From assembly GCF_037975245.1 (NCBI RefSeq), contig NC_092577.1:28326398-28390397 (forward strand): a DNA stretch of 64,000 nucleotides, read 5' to 3'. Under the pieces are notes generated by a model. The model was not told the DNA's origin and made no database searches. It was given only the letters and a program-made list of their open reading frames with translations. A program made the position numbers and the translations under genes. This stretch comes from Apostichopus japonicus. Taxonomy: Eukaryota; Echinodermata; Holothuroidea; Aspidochirotida; Stichopodidae. Numbering within the stretch: the stretch's first letter is position 1; the number at the start of each line of letters is the position of its first letter. Shown piece after piece: positions 26,474 to 38,206 of this stretch.

Positions 26474-26740
26474 GCCCAAGCTATCGGTGCATTCCTCCAT
26501 AACCCCAAAAGTGGTGGAACCAGTATAACAAATTGCATCGAAAAGAAAAGCGAACCAAAACATTAAAATAACCCTATTCTCTTGTCATCTGACAAAGTTA
26601 TCCAATTGGTGACGAGCCTTATAAATGGTGTGGCTAAGGTAAATGACCACTTTATGGAAGATATGGTCATTGGGATATGTGACTTTGTCGGAGAAAGCCC
26701 GTGTGCATACTTTACGGTTTTACGTGATCTAATGTAAAGG
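26474..26740 (+). pseudogene. Sulfotransferase pseudogene fragment (third copy)
   Basis: The reading frame gives AIGAFLHNPKSGGTSI, then ILLSSDKVIQLVTSLINGVA, NDHFMEDMVIGICDFVG and PCAYFTVLRD. This is the central part of the two intact sulfotransferases at 35972 and 41555, including the 5'-phosphosulphate loop. It is broken by an in-frame TAA where they have Lys (after KH) and by a second stop just after LRDLM, in place of DPFER. Homology ends there and LINE-like sequence follows. It is on the plus strand, opposite to the two intact genes. Confidence 0.85.
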
Positions 26741-26859
26741 TAAAAGCATCGAGGTTGTGTAGTTACGAAAATAATCCTATTTATCTATAATGAAAAGTGC
26801 ACTTCTTGAGACAAAATGTTTTTTTTCTCATCATACTGAGATCCGTCATCAGTTAGATG

Positions 26860-27012
26860 CTGCCGGTATTAACCTTCAACTTCTTTATAAGAAATAAAAA
26901 CTGGATAGAAGTATAATTAGGTCAAGAGCTCTCTGGTTTGAAGATGGGGGAAAGAGTTCTAAGTAAGCCTTTAACCTTGAAAGACGTAATCTTATTAAAC
27001 AAAATACTTTGG
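26860..27012 (+). pseudogene. L1-like LINE fragment, pre-RT linker region
   Basis: One frame reads RSIIRSRALWFEDGGKSSK, a stop, then AFNLERRNLIKQNTLAVKD. This matches the RSRA.W.E.GE.S.KYF.NLEKRN linker between endonuclease and reverse transcriptase of L1-type LINEs. Confidence 0.6.
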
Positions 27013-28080
27013 CAGTGAAGGACAAAAAGGGACGAGATCGCGACAACAAGCTGCCCCTGGTTAATCTTCCTCCTCTTCAGAAAATCACCTCTAACAACCA
27101 CAACATGCTCCTCACTTCAGACAGACTCCAACGAGCCGTCCCTGAAAAACCCATCATCGCCTACAAACGACCATGCAACATACGAGACCTTCTTGTGCGT
27201 GCTGCTGTTACACCTCTAAATCCAACCCTACACCCATTCAGCATGGTACTTTCAAATGTGATCGTCCTTCGAGATGCATCGTCCGCAGACACCACATTGT
27301 TGAATCCAATCCCATCACCAGCCACAGCATGCAACTCACACACAAGACTAAGGGTCACATCACTTGCACTACCACCAATGTCATCTATCTGATCTCTTGT
27401 AGAGTTTGCGGCATCCAGTATGTTGGCGAAACCAAAACCACCCTCAAGAAGCGATTCTATTGTCACAGATCCACAGTCAACACCATGAAGACTGAGACCC
27501 CAGTTGGAGAACATATTAACCTTCCCAACCATACCATTAACGACATGTCCCTACAGGGGATTGAATCCGTAGGTAGCCGCCCTGACCTAGTTCGAATCAG
27601 CAGAGAGAGGCTCTGGATGCAACGCCTTCGCACCATTCAACCTCATGGGCTGAACATTCAGGAAGGAAATGACTAACTTTTCTTCTGTCCCCCTCTCCTT
27701 CTCCACTTGTTCCCTCCCCCCCCCCTTCACTCATCCTCCCACAGCTCTCTTCCCCTCCGTTTTTTCTCCACACCTTTCTGTCTTTGTCCCTCTCCAGTTT
27801 ATTCCCTACCCTGTACCTTTAATCGTCTCTTTGTCCCTCCACTTTTGATCTCCTACCTCTTTACCTGTTGCATTCTTCTCACCATCCATTGTCTACTTAT
27901 AATCCCCTTTCATCTATCTAATTGTGTTCACCGTGCTCATTAACCTGTCTGTTTTCTGTGCGTGTTTTTGTCCCTTCTGTTACTGTACTTGTCATTTATC
28001 CTCTGAAGAAGATCCTGCTAGGATCGAAACGTCAGGTCAACTTACTTTTACACATTCTATTACACAGGCTCTCTAGTGGA
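27013..28080 (+). mobile_element. Penelope-like element 3' end with GIY-YIG endonuclease domain
   Basis: Frame one (27009-27230) reads NKLPLVNLPPLQ, ILL-type TSDRLQ, KPIIAYKRPCNIRDLLVRA, the linker after the reverse transcriptase. A frameshift then moves to a second frame ending TGA/TAA at 27676, with CDRPSRC, TNVIYLISCRVCGIQYVGET, LKKRFYCHRS, PVGEHINLPNH and ERLWMQRLRTI. NVIYLI and QYVGET are the GIY-YIG landmarks and the spaced Cys residues are those of Penelope-like elements. The RT core itself is missing. A CT-rich 3' part (27690-27960) leads to the hammerhead-like motif. The copy is dead (frameshift, 5' loss). Confidence 0.78.
28003..28033 (+). ncRNA. Hammerhead-ribozyme-like motif of a Penelope-like element
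   Basis: CTGAAGA (28003-28009) is followed by a stem-loop GATCCT-GCT-AGGATC (28011-28025), then GAAAC (28026-28030) and GTC (28031-28033). This is the conserved hammerhead core CUGANGA, helix II, GAAA, and a cleavage-site GUC. Helix III would be the very short palindrome ACGU, as in the minimal hammerheads described in Penelope-like elements, which work as dimers. Helix I shows only three pairs (AGG with CCT). Confidence 0.6.
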
Positions 28081-28377
28081 TAAGCAGTTTGCTAACAGTT
28101 TTATTTTATTTTGATAAACAATAATAGTCAGCTAACCACTGAGAATGGTGAAATGCTGACAGAAGGTCGTGATATTCTTACATGAAACGCGTACAGGTAT
28201 TATTACTTAGCTGTATGAATTTAAAGTGTGAAAAGTGAGAATTGGAATTTCATCTAAAATCCTCTGGATTATTTTAATTTTGGCGTTGATTTTAAAGGGT
28301 GTGTAGGCACTGTTTAATAACAACTCTCCTGCGTGTGTGTGTTATAATGGTTTTACTAAAAAAAAAGTCTGCAAATT

Positions 28378-28745
28378 CGGAGGAGTGTTATAGAGAAGGA
28401 TGCCCTCTAAGTCCTTACCTTTTCAGTTTTTGTACTGATTTATTCGCGAGGTCGGTTTTGAATAATGATCTTTGTAAAGGGATTAATACCCACAGTAAGT
28501 CACTACAAAGTTCTTCAGCCAGCGGATTGCACAACCCTTCTCATCGATGGGAGGTGCAACTCAACTCTTAAAATGTTAAATATTTTGGTACTGATTTATT
28601 TCATAAGATCATTTTTGATGATGATCTTTGTAAAGGGATTAATACCCACAGTAAGTCAATACAAAATTCTTCAGCATGCGGATTGCACTTCCCTTTTCAT
28701 CGATTGGAGTTGGAACTCAATTCTTAACATGTTAAATGACTTAAA
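28378..28745 (+). pseudogene. L1-like reverse transcriptase fragment with internal tandem duplication
   Basis: The frame starts GCPLSPYLFSFCTDLFAR, the RT block GCPLSP.LF, and continues LCKGIN. A neighbouring frame gives ADCTTLLIDG, a decayed ADD box. A block of about 157 bases (gatctttgtaaagggattaa to the end of atcgattgga-type sequence) is present twice, at about 28466 and 28621. Frameshifts and duplication show it is dead. It may be the other half of the LINE interrupted by the Penelope-like element. Confidence 0.6.
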
Positions 28746-28759
28746 ATGTCTGAGTCTTC

Positions 28760-30208
28760 ATCGGGCTCAAAAATACACATCGCTATACCTCACCGTTTCC
28801 TCTTAGGCCTTTTATATCACGTCTAGCATATGTTTAACAAACTTCACCATAACTAATAGCGTTGGTTCTATTATTTTCTTGTGAATAAATTTTAATGGCA
28901 TAATGGCAATGATCTTTTCACGTTGAATTAAGTTCAAAAACTTTTTTTTTATTGAAAATCCAGCTGAGTTTATGGTCTTCTAGAGACCTCACTCCAGTTG
29001 GATATGATATCATTTTTAATCATTTCCTTTATCCCAACTTGTCTTTCTTTTCTAATGTCTACCTGACCCACCTGGACTTTTCGTTCAGGAGGTCGATACT
29101 TTTATGTTTTATTTTATTTTTGCCGGAAATGTTGATAAAGTTAATCGACAAAACACTGAACAATGTTAGCAGTAACGGGGGTCTGAAATCCCCACATGTT
29201 AAATGCTATACTTATTAAAAATAATTATAGTAATAATAATACAATTTGTAAAGCGCACAACGCAACAAAAACGTCCCTAAGCGCTGTACAAAATAAATAT
29301 GAACAAATAAACACAAAATACAAATAGAACAGAGTAGACTGAAAAATTAATTAAATAAATAAGTTAAGAGTTTAAGTTTGAAAGCAGTTAATGAAGGTGT
29401 GTTGCGAAATTTGTTTAAGATTCTGTGCCTTTTTTTGACGCAAAAGTGATTTATTTTTAATTTCGTTTTCTTCAGCGTATTCTTGGTACATCTCGTCTTC
29501 TTCATTTATTGAATAAATAAATAAATAAATATTGAATAAATAAATCTTCTTCATTTATTGAACAAATAAAAATTTGCGAGCCCTCACAGACATTTTGTAA
29601 AAAAAAGAGCAGTGAGACACTGGCTCACCTGTTGGGTTGGGTTTGTCCTGTGTTTTTTATCTTTTCTTCTTGATACTGAACAATTGTTTATTCTATTTTA
29701 TATGCAAGATTGATTTGTACTTTTGATATAATCTCCATCCTGATCCACCCTATGAATTTCGATATCGTACACTATAAAGCATTACATTTTACAGTTACAA
29801 ACTAATTAATTTGATTTCTAAACCATCATTCATTTCTACTCTAGACTGAAGGTTTATTCTTCAGGTCAAAATTTATATCTGTTGAAAACCAAATGCTTAA
29901 TTGCTCTTAATTGCTGAATGCTTTTAATTTTTGCTAGTGTAATTTATAATACTTCTGCATTTCCTTTTATCAAAAATATCTACTGATGTTATAGTTTGGT
30001 TTTGTTTTTCCATTGCATGTAGTTTGTTTTTCAAAATCTTTCCAAAGAACCAAATGTAAAAAGATAACATTTCTTGGACTTCTTTGTAAACATAATGTAT
30101 GATTTATGAGCAAATAAGGGTGGAGAAAAAAGTATGATTACATAATATTTGACGGGGTTTTTCTTGAACATGGTGTGCAGAGTTAACACACATACATTGA
30201 CAGGTAAA
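28760..30208. other. No gene recognised
   Basis: AT-rich. A short dispersed repeat-like stretch near 29240-29300 (aaagcgcacaacg, then gcgctgtaca) and (AATA)n near 29510-29540 are the only notable parts. Confidence 0.4.
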
Positions 30209-30982
30209 GGCATCACTTATCCCAAAACTTCACTTCTTCCGGTTTCTGCTCTTCCATTTAAAGTGACGTCAGTTAGTGGCATCACTTATCCCAAACTTCA
30301 CTTCTTCCGGTTTCTGCTCTTCCATTTAAAGTGACGTCAGTTAGTGGCATCACTTATCCCAAACTTCGCTTCTTCCGGTTTCTGCTCTTCCATATAAAGT
30401 GACGTCAGGTAATGGCATCACTTATCCCAAACTTCACTTCTTCCGGTTTCTGCTCTTCCATATAAAGTGACGTCAGTTAGTGGCATCACTCATCCCAAAC
30501 TTCACTTGTTCCGGTTTCTGCTCTTCCATATAAAGTGACGTCAGGTAATGGCATCACTTATCCCAAAACTTCACTTCTTCCGGTTTCTGCTCTTCCATAT
30601 AAAGTGACGTCAGGTAGTGGCATCACTTATCCCAAACTTCACTTCTTCCGGTTTCTGCTCTTCCATATAAAGTGACGTCAGTTAGTGGCATCACTTATCC
30701 CAAACTTCACTTCTTCCGGTTTCTGCTCTTCCATTTAAAGTGACGTCAGGTAATGGCATCACTTATCCCAAAACTTCACTTCTTCCGGTTTCTGCTCTTC
30801 CATATAAAGTGACGTCAGGTAATGGCATCACTTATCCCAAACTTCACTTCTTCCGGTTTCTGCTCTTCCATTTAAAGTGACGTCAGGTAGTGGCATCACT
30901 TATCCCAAATTTCACTTCTTCCGGTTTCTGCTCTTCCATATAAAGTGACGTCAGGTAGTGGTATCACTTATCCTAAACTTCA
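30209..30982. repeat. 68-bp minisatellite, about 12 units, each with a CRE palindrome
   Basis: Units of about 67-69 bases starting ggcatcacttatccc recur head to tail. Each full unit contains cttcttccggttt, an ETS-type CTTCCGG, and aaagtgacgtcag, which holds the palindrome TGACGTCA. Eleven such palindromes can be counted. The units differ by single bases (cagttag or caggtaa; catttaaa or catataaa). Confidence 0.92.
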
Positions 30983-31542
30983 AAGGAAGGATACTGAGAT
31001 GCCATGATACTTGCTTCTTTTCATTCATGCAAAATGGCACAGGAATGGTAAATGGTAATCAGTTCTTACTGTAGACAAAGTCCGAACATAATGCAGATAG
31101 AGGAACAATATTTAGTTCGAACAAAAAGGTCGTAAGTTTAATTTATTCTTTGGTGAAGACCCACAAAACAATTCAATCTTATTTTTATTATTATTTCGGT
31201 TCAATTTGAGGGTTAAGTGAATAACTGTTTGTGTTTGTGTTTACCTTTTCTATTCCTATAACCTATTACATTTTGTTTCATGACAGCATTAAATAAGCAT
31301 AGCGCCTCCTCCAGTAAGTCAACATATCAACCATAAGATTGGCATCCGTCGCCAATGAAATACATAGCCAACTGAATTTGACAATCTTACAAACACACGC
31401 AAGCACATTTCAAGTTGACGCGTGTAACAGCACTCTCCCTTACACAGATGTATTATCGCGCACACATTTGAATATTATTATTGATGAGCTGCAGCACCGT
31501 TCTATTATAGCTTCTTGGATCGAACCAGAACTTCGTTACAAC

Positions 31543-32444
31543 CAGTGTCGCAGCCACGGGGGGGGGGGGGCGTGGGGAGCGAAGTCCCCCACGAAAGCTT
31601 GTCACCCCCAGTCGCCCTCCGACTGGGATTTTGGGTGTCGAAAAAATTACATGTGCGAAAAATATATCATTGGTCTGAATGGTCTAGAATCTCCATGATG
31701 ACCACTCATGAACGACCCTTCGACCGCGGACCGGCTGTAGGGTATAGTTGATGAAAAACCTGACGTGACATAGCGCATAGGTCGAGAAGACATCATACAG
31801 TTTCTCACATCATTGCTCGCGCCATTGCCTCGATACTGTTACATTTTCAATCGGATTTTCACTTCTGGGACGTACCCTGATGCACTTAAAGCCGCTAAAA
31901 AAACAAATTTTCAAGAAAGGAGACAATACTATCGCTGAGAACTACCGGCCAATCAGTCTACCACCCTTATACTTTTTCAGATGCAATATTTGATGTCAGT
32001 TTGACATATAGTTTGGTCATTTCAGTGTGTTACTTGGCTGAAAGCCCAGTCAATCTTTCCTTATCTTCCACGCGCAATTTGCAGATTTGTCGAAAAATGT
32101 CAAATTGAATGCCGGTGTCAAACTCACAAAAGATATTTCATAATATTTCAAAGTAACTCACCAGACTGTTTTTTTTTCTTCTATTTCATTAAACTATTTG
32201 ATAACCATATAAAGACATGGGATCTCAAAATTAAGGATGTTGATAAAACTTTAGAGCAGCTTACAAGGCCTGGGAAGTGTCATTTCCAACGATCTAGGGG
32301 GCCTTATTAGCTGAACAATTTCGCTACGCTGCGCGCCAACCCATGTTGGCGCTCCGTTGAGATAGTAACAAGACGCCCTCATAGGAAAGGATCAAAACCC
32401 TTGCGCCCCCCTCCCCACTGAAAAAGATCCTGGCTTCGCCAATG
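31543..32444. mobile_element. hAT-type element (902 bp) in copy A, GTTACAAC target duplication
   Basis: The tips CAGTGTCGCAGCCA and TGGCTTCGCCAATG are imperfect inverted ends. GTTACAAC flanks both sides (31535-31542 and 32445-32452). There is no transposase. A LINE fragment is nested inside. Confidence 0.8.
31800..31985 (+). pseudogene. LINE reverse transcriptase fragment (Jockey/CR1-type)
   Basis: The frames read GTYPDALKAAK, then, one base shifted at an A run, IFKKGDNTIAENYRPISLPP. This is the RT segment G.YP..LK.A...P.FKKGD....NYRPISL. It lies inside the hAT-type element at 31543-32444. Confidence 0.72.
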
Positions 32445-32856
32445 GTTACAACACATTGACGCTTAACTTGAATTCGTATTGAGAATGCAGCTGCACTGCT
32501 TGTTTGGTCATATTAGTGGGTCCTCTATTTCTCTGGGCTATCAGGCACTACCCCCATTGCCCAACCAGTTAGTCCGATTATGGTGTGGTTATTGCCCGAT
32601 GAACTTACTGGAATACTTCTGAATCGAAGAAAAAAGCCAATTGAATACCGGAACTTTTTCATGCCAACTGAACGACCTGACGTTATAGGGGCGGTTCTGT
32701 TTTAATCATACCTTACCATTTAACTTTGATTGTCTACACTTATAACATATGTTTTTATACTTAAAATGTTAACAAATGAAGAGAAAAGAGGAACTGATCG
32801 AACATCGGCATCAAAATGATCTTAATCTCTCTGTCATATCCCGTGGTTCTTTAGCG

Positions 32857-35246
32857 CAGCGACGTAGCCAGGAATTTGAAAGGGGGGAGCACTTTTTGCG
32901 ATTGATATGGATTTTCAAAGTTGTAGGCACGACTATCTGAGCGGAGCGCCACCATCAGTTGGCGCGGAGTGTACAAGAAAATTTTTGGTTTTACAAACCC
33001 CCCAGATGGCCGGAAACGGCCCTTCCCGAATGTTCATTCTGGTTCCCTGGCCTCTTTCTAACTTGAGACACCTCATTCAATATCACTTTTAAACCCCAAA
33101 AACAAACGAGTTAAAATAGTACGTAATTCAATAATACATAATGTATTAAAATTAGCAAGGAACACAAGGGCGGCGGAAGCTTTTTTAATCTGGGGGGGGG
33201 GGGGCACCGACGTCAAAGGGCACTTTGCAGAAATTCGATTGGACTGATATTTTGTACCCTTTATAAATCTTATTGTATTATCTTATTTGCGTATACACAT
33301 CCCTCCATCAACGCCCCCCCCCCCCCTGTCTTAGATCTTAGTAGTCTTACTTTTCAACTTCTGATACTTGTAGATACAAAGATAGGCCAGAAATGTCTTT
33401 GATACAACCATAGCCAGAAATTGTCTTTGATACAACTGTAGCTAGTAAATGTTTATCGAAAAGGCTGTTTTGGAACTTGGAACGCCGATCGTGACAACAA
33501 CAGGCAACAAAGTGCTGCAGCTCTATACATATAAAGTCTGTTAATCAACGATAGGCTTATTTGACTGTGGAATGTTCTCAACTGAAATTTTATCTGCGTA
33601 AACGGGTTCTTAAGTAGATGTTAAAAAACTGACAAGATCGTATCCTAGTCTTTTTTCGGCGGGTAGAGTATTGAATGAAACGGCACGCGATATGAATGAC
33701 AGCCTAGATGACAGAAGAATAGGTCACCTAATTTAGCCATAATCTTGCTACGTTCATTTCAATAGTTTTTCCTGTCTAGGCTCTTAAACTCGTCCAGCAA
33801 GCTTATGGATTTGAATTATGGGTGTTTTAATAAAAAAGATAACTTGGCCAAAAAAAAGTGTAGGCCCGGGTCTACAGTGCTACATACTGGCTAAGCCCCT
33901 GATAGTTCTAAATTAGGATTAGATCTCTTACTGAAATATCGCTGACCTAATAAGGTGATCAAGAGTACAAGTTTTATGTAGAAAAAGGGCACATTTTTAA
34001 CCTGAGGAAAGTGGGGGGGGGGCACTTGCCCCCTGTGCCCCCCGGTTCCGCCGCCCTTGAAGGTACATGTACAGAGTAGTCTTACTTTTCAACTTCTGAT
34101 ACTTGTAGATACAAAGATAGTCCTGAAATGTCTTTGATACAACTATAGTCAGTAATTGTCTTTGATACAACTGTAGCTATTAAATGTCTAATTCAATACT
34201 ACATAATGTATTTAAAATTAGCAAGGTACACGTACAGAGTAGTCTTACGTTTCAACTTCTGATACTTATAGATACAAAGATAGGCCTGAAATGTCTTTGA
34301 TATAACTATAGCCAGTAATTGTCTTTGATACAACTGTAGCTAGTAAAAGTTTAAGTTAGCCTAATAAGAGAAGGCGAGAGCTATCCGACGATTGCCATCT
34401 GATGCAAATTTCTCGAGTGTTTTCTCAACTGAAATATTATCTGCGTAAACGGGTTCTTAACTACATGTTAAAAAACTGACAAGATCGGATCCTATAGTCT
34501 TTTTTTCGGCGGGTAGAGTGTTGAATGAAACTATCGTGCTACATACTGGTTACGCCCTGATCATATGATATCATTATCAGCAGATTTTGTTTCCTGTTTA
34601 AATTCTTTTACATGTTCTTTTACATAATATATCAGAAAGACAAACATAGTGCTCTTTTACAATTTTTCCAGTAGGATGATTCTTGTTTATTGTCCAATGT
34701 CTGGACTTTAATACATTTGACGAACTTAACTGATGGACAATATAAACTTTCATATTTTGTAATACAGCCAGATATGCAGTGGCCTAAAAACAAATATCGT
34801 TATCGCAGTGTATTAGCAGTGTAATAATTATTTATAGGAAGTGCGTATCACGTACGATTGCTAGTTTAGCTTCATAACATGCTGTTCGTGCAACAACTTA
34901 GGACGACTCATTGAACGAACGTTGTCGACGTTGTTGTGCATACAGTTCGTGACATTCCATAGAGTGCGGTTAGGTAGGCAATATGTATTTTATTACGCAG
35001 TGGCCAACTGTAGGCTTGTAATTGGCTATAAGCTAAATTTAGCTAATTGCATCTGCCAAACTAAGTAAGTAGTTGAATCAGTAGGCGTGAATGTTACTAC
35101 GATTACAATCGAGTTAACGGAGCTGACGAGTATTCAAGATCAAAAGAGCACTGACAAAATACCATGCTAAAAAAACGACAGTTTAAAAAAAAAAATCGAC
35201 ACTGAAAGGGGGGGGTGAGCGGTCGCTCCCCCTGGCTACGTCCCTG
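32857..35246. mobile_element. hAT-type element (2.39 kb) in copy A, CTTTAGCG target duplication
   Basis: It starts CAGCGACGTAGCCAGG and ends CCTGGCTACGTCCCTG. It is flanked by CTTTAGCG on both sides (32849-32856 and 35247-35254). The empty site in copy B (ctttaacgaaacacg near 40577) confirms the insertion. There is no recognisable transposase. Internal blocks such as gtctttgatacaactgtagc are repeated (about 34074 and 34237), and a second element lies inside. Confidence 0.88.
33165..34059. mobile_element. Nested hAT-type element (895 bp)
   Basis: The tips CAAGGGCGGCGGAA and TTCCGCCGCCCTTG are perfect inverted ends. The flanks AAGGAACA (33157-33164) and AAGGTACA (34060-34067) match at 7 of 8 bases. 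Its interior (about 33337-33690) is related to the outer element at 34237-34545, so the two are family members rather than strangers. Confidence 0.82.
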
Positions 35247-35971
35247 CTTTAGCGAAACACGTACAGCTACTTGTTCGACAAGCTTTCGTCATTTTCTCGT
35301 TCCGTTCGACCCGTCCCCTCACCCGCAGTTAAACTCGTGGTACAATCACTTTCATAGCGTCGGAGAGGTATCGTTTCCCCGCTATCAATTGAAAAATGCT
35401 CTTTCCAATACTTTATACCCTAAGTATCTCGATCAGTGGATCTTCTGCGTCATATAGTAAAAACGTAAGCGTGTGATCGTCAACTTACCCAATGATCCTT
35501 AACAATACGTATTGAGAAATTAATTGATGTTTTCAATACTAAACTGAACATGGTCACCGCTCGTGCATTTTCCTTCATTTGGGTTTTTAAATAATGCGTA
35601 CCTAATGTAGACAATGGACTATCGTCTTTCCATTTCATTTGCTTTAGAAAATTTACTTAAATTTATTAAAACCAACTCAAAGATCAATTTAAAATTATCT
35701 TCTTTAAGGTCAATTAATAATATTTCATTATTATTGTTTTGTTTTTATTGCAGGCAACAAAGTTCTTTCCCTCGAAGAGTTCAGTGCTATTCATGTCAGA
35801 TGGCGCTACGGAGAAGACATTGACGCAAACAATAAACATAATTCAAACTTCATGTAGCAGCGTATTATAGTAATTCTATAGCATTGCCGATCGTCAGTTT
35901 ATTAGTAAATCTCTTTCAACGCGGTGAATCAGAACATATGTAATTTATGAGAGATAGAACTTTAATGGTAT

Positions 35972-38206
35972 CTACTTCTCCCTATTTAGATTTCGACGTT
36001 CTTTAAATTTCTGTTTTTGTATTTCAAATATTTCTTTTACTTTTTCGTATATCACTGTATCTTCGTGTAAGCATTGTCTTACTTTTTCGTTCCCTTTAAG
36101 CCTCTTTATTTCACGTTCTCTTATCTTTTTCTTGCGACGTGCTGTAATATTGTTCCCTCCATTGATGTACCTTCCTGCGTTGCTATGGTAATTATAGCAC
36201 ATCTTGTAGAAAGGTTCTCCAAAGGTATCCTCAAAAAGTTGTAAAGTCGTCTTGAAATCCTCGGTTATACCAACGACCGCAAATAATTTATCTAAATTTC
36301 CAAGAATATATTGTAAAGCTGATTGATTTGTTTCATTCGAGAACTGCTTACTTCCAGCAACGCGAACTCGTTTACATTGCCAATCAGTGTTTTCCTCGTC
36401 TCCTTGGTTACCACGTTCACATAGTAACCTACATGTCATTTGGAGGTAGAAAGTGCTGCAGACACTTAACGTGAATTCCTCTATGCTGCCGTTACAAGAG
36501 TGTATAGCCTCTCTTCCTTCTCTACAAAAGTAATAATGTGAGACCGATCTTTCAAATGGGTCACGTAAAACCGTAAAGTATGCACACGGGCGTTCTCCGA
36601 CGAAGTCACATATCCCAAGGGCCATATCTCCCATATAGTGGTCATTAACCTCAGCCACACCATTTTTGAGGTTCGTCACCACTTGATTAACTTTGTCAGA
36701 TGCCAAGAGAATGGGCTTGTTTTTATGTTGCATTTCGCTTATATTTTTCATGCATTCTTTGATGGTACTTCCACCACTTTTGGGGTTATGGAAATATGCG
36801 CTGATAGCCTGGGAGTGGAGCCTGCCTTGACTTGGATGAAGGTAAATATTAGGAAGATAACTATGAAATGGTTTTGTCTCTTCTGATATCGCGAGTAAAC
36901 TCTTCGAAGGTAAATGTAACTTAGACAGTTCTCCGTTCAGGTTTGGAACTCGTTTGTTGATCTGTGGAAGTGTATCCCTGTATGTAAGTAGAAACAAATA
37001 ATGTTGATAAATGCATTTATACAAAAACGACATGGGTGAATGTTTTAACCACATTCTCGTTGTTATTTGTTTAATCTTTCTTTTTAAGGTTTGTTTTAAG
37101 CGGTTTGTGCAGCAGTGTATTAATATGACATGAGTTTGCTTTAGAAGAAGTTATTGTTATTTATTCGGTCGGTGTTGTAAGATACGTGAAAATTAAGAAT
37201 ATATGAACAAGAATGTAATGTTAATCCCAAATGTGGAAGCACAATACCATTACAAAAAAATGCATTCATTATACATCTTTGATGTAAGAACTATCACAGC
37301 ACGCATTGTTGCTTATTATCTGCTACGGGGACCATGGAACTATACAACCAACCCATACAGGGACAGAGACAGAGACAGCTTCGAACCTGAATGAATGTAT
37401 TAAGTATTTGGGTGCTAAACTCAGTTCTCGGGAACATTGGGGTCGCAAGTGTATATATATCTAATGATATATGGCTTCTTATATCGATGACCAACTCTTC
37501 TTGACGATTAAAACATTCCTTCTTAATTCGTTACAGATGTAATTGTTGGGGATAGAAGGGGCAATTATTTTAACAGCTGTCTTCAAACACGTATCATACT
37601 ACACAGCCTAGTTAATCCGAGAAGACTTGTAGCCGTGTATACACATATTATGTCTCGAAATAAGATGTTATAGGTATTTTTCATAGACTACATTAGCCGT
37701 GAAATGACAACGGGATTTATTTTCATTAAATTGTATTTTAAGAATCAATGACCAGGAAGACTACTTTTTATCAACATAAAAAGATGGGTGCCTACCTCAG
37801 TTCTCATGAATAGTGCGATCGTTAATTGATACATATCTAACGTTATATAAATTCTAAAATCGATGACCAGCTCTTTTGAATATTGAAACATTTCTTCTGT
37901 AAACATAAAATGATATGTTCCAATCTTTACTGAGTTTGTAACCTATTTTTAATACTATTGACGTACCAACGGCAAGAATGTTACTTTAACAAAGTTCATT
38001 TACCAGAAAGGAGTGACAAAGTCACCTTCCATGTATTAGCTGTGGGTAAGCTACAAGGATAATCCAATTAATTACATAAATAGATAACGATAATTGCAGA
38101 CAACTTACCTAATCATCTCTTGGCTAGAAAACAGCAGATAAAATGCTATATAAGATGCAGAAAATATGAGAATGAACACCGATAAAGTTCTTCTTTCAGG
38201 CGCCAT
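35972..38206 (-). CDS. Golgi-type sulfotransferase, copy A (2 exons, 367 aa)
   Basis: Exon one, 38206-38109, gives a short basic N-terminus (MAPERR) and a signal-anchor helix. It ends AG|GTAAGT in phase 2. Exon two starts at 36977 after a clear acceptor (ttacatacag) and runs to TAG/TAA at 35972; joined length is 1104 bases. The luminal part has HNPKSGGST (about residues 96-104), the 5'-phosphosulphate loop that binds PAPS, and VLRDPFERSVSHYYF (about 169-183), the 3'-phosphate motif of the Sulfotransfer_2 group (heparan sulphate 2-O-sulfotransferase and relatives). Several N-glycosylation sites (NGS, NET, NIT) and Cys residues fit a type II Golgi enzyme transferring sulphate to a glycan. The acceptor cannot be told. 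The C-terminus is Lys/Arg/Glu-rich. A short ATG upstream in another frame (near 38228) overlaps the start in both copies. Confidence 0.85.

Noticed and set aside
26110-26538. 142-codon minus-strand frame
   Set aside because: It overlaps the sulfotransferase pseudogene on the other strand and a G/C run; no family recognised and no splice support.
27161-27532. 123-codon minus frame over the Penelope-like element
   Set aside because: Shadow of the plus-strand GIY-YIG region, which has clear landmarks.
27707-27943. 78-codon plus frame rich in Pro, Ser, Leu and Phe
   Set aside because: It is translation of the CT-rich 3' part of the Penelope-like element.
30209-30982. Regular 68-bp units looked at as a CRISPR-like array
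   Set aside because: Whole units repeat with no unique spacers and the genome is eukaryotic; it is a minisatellite.
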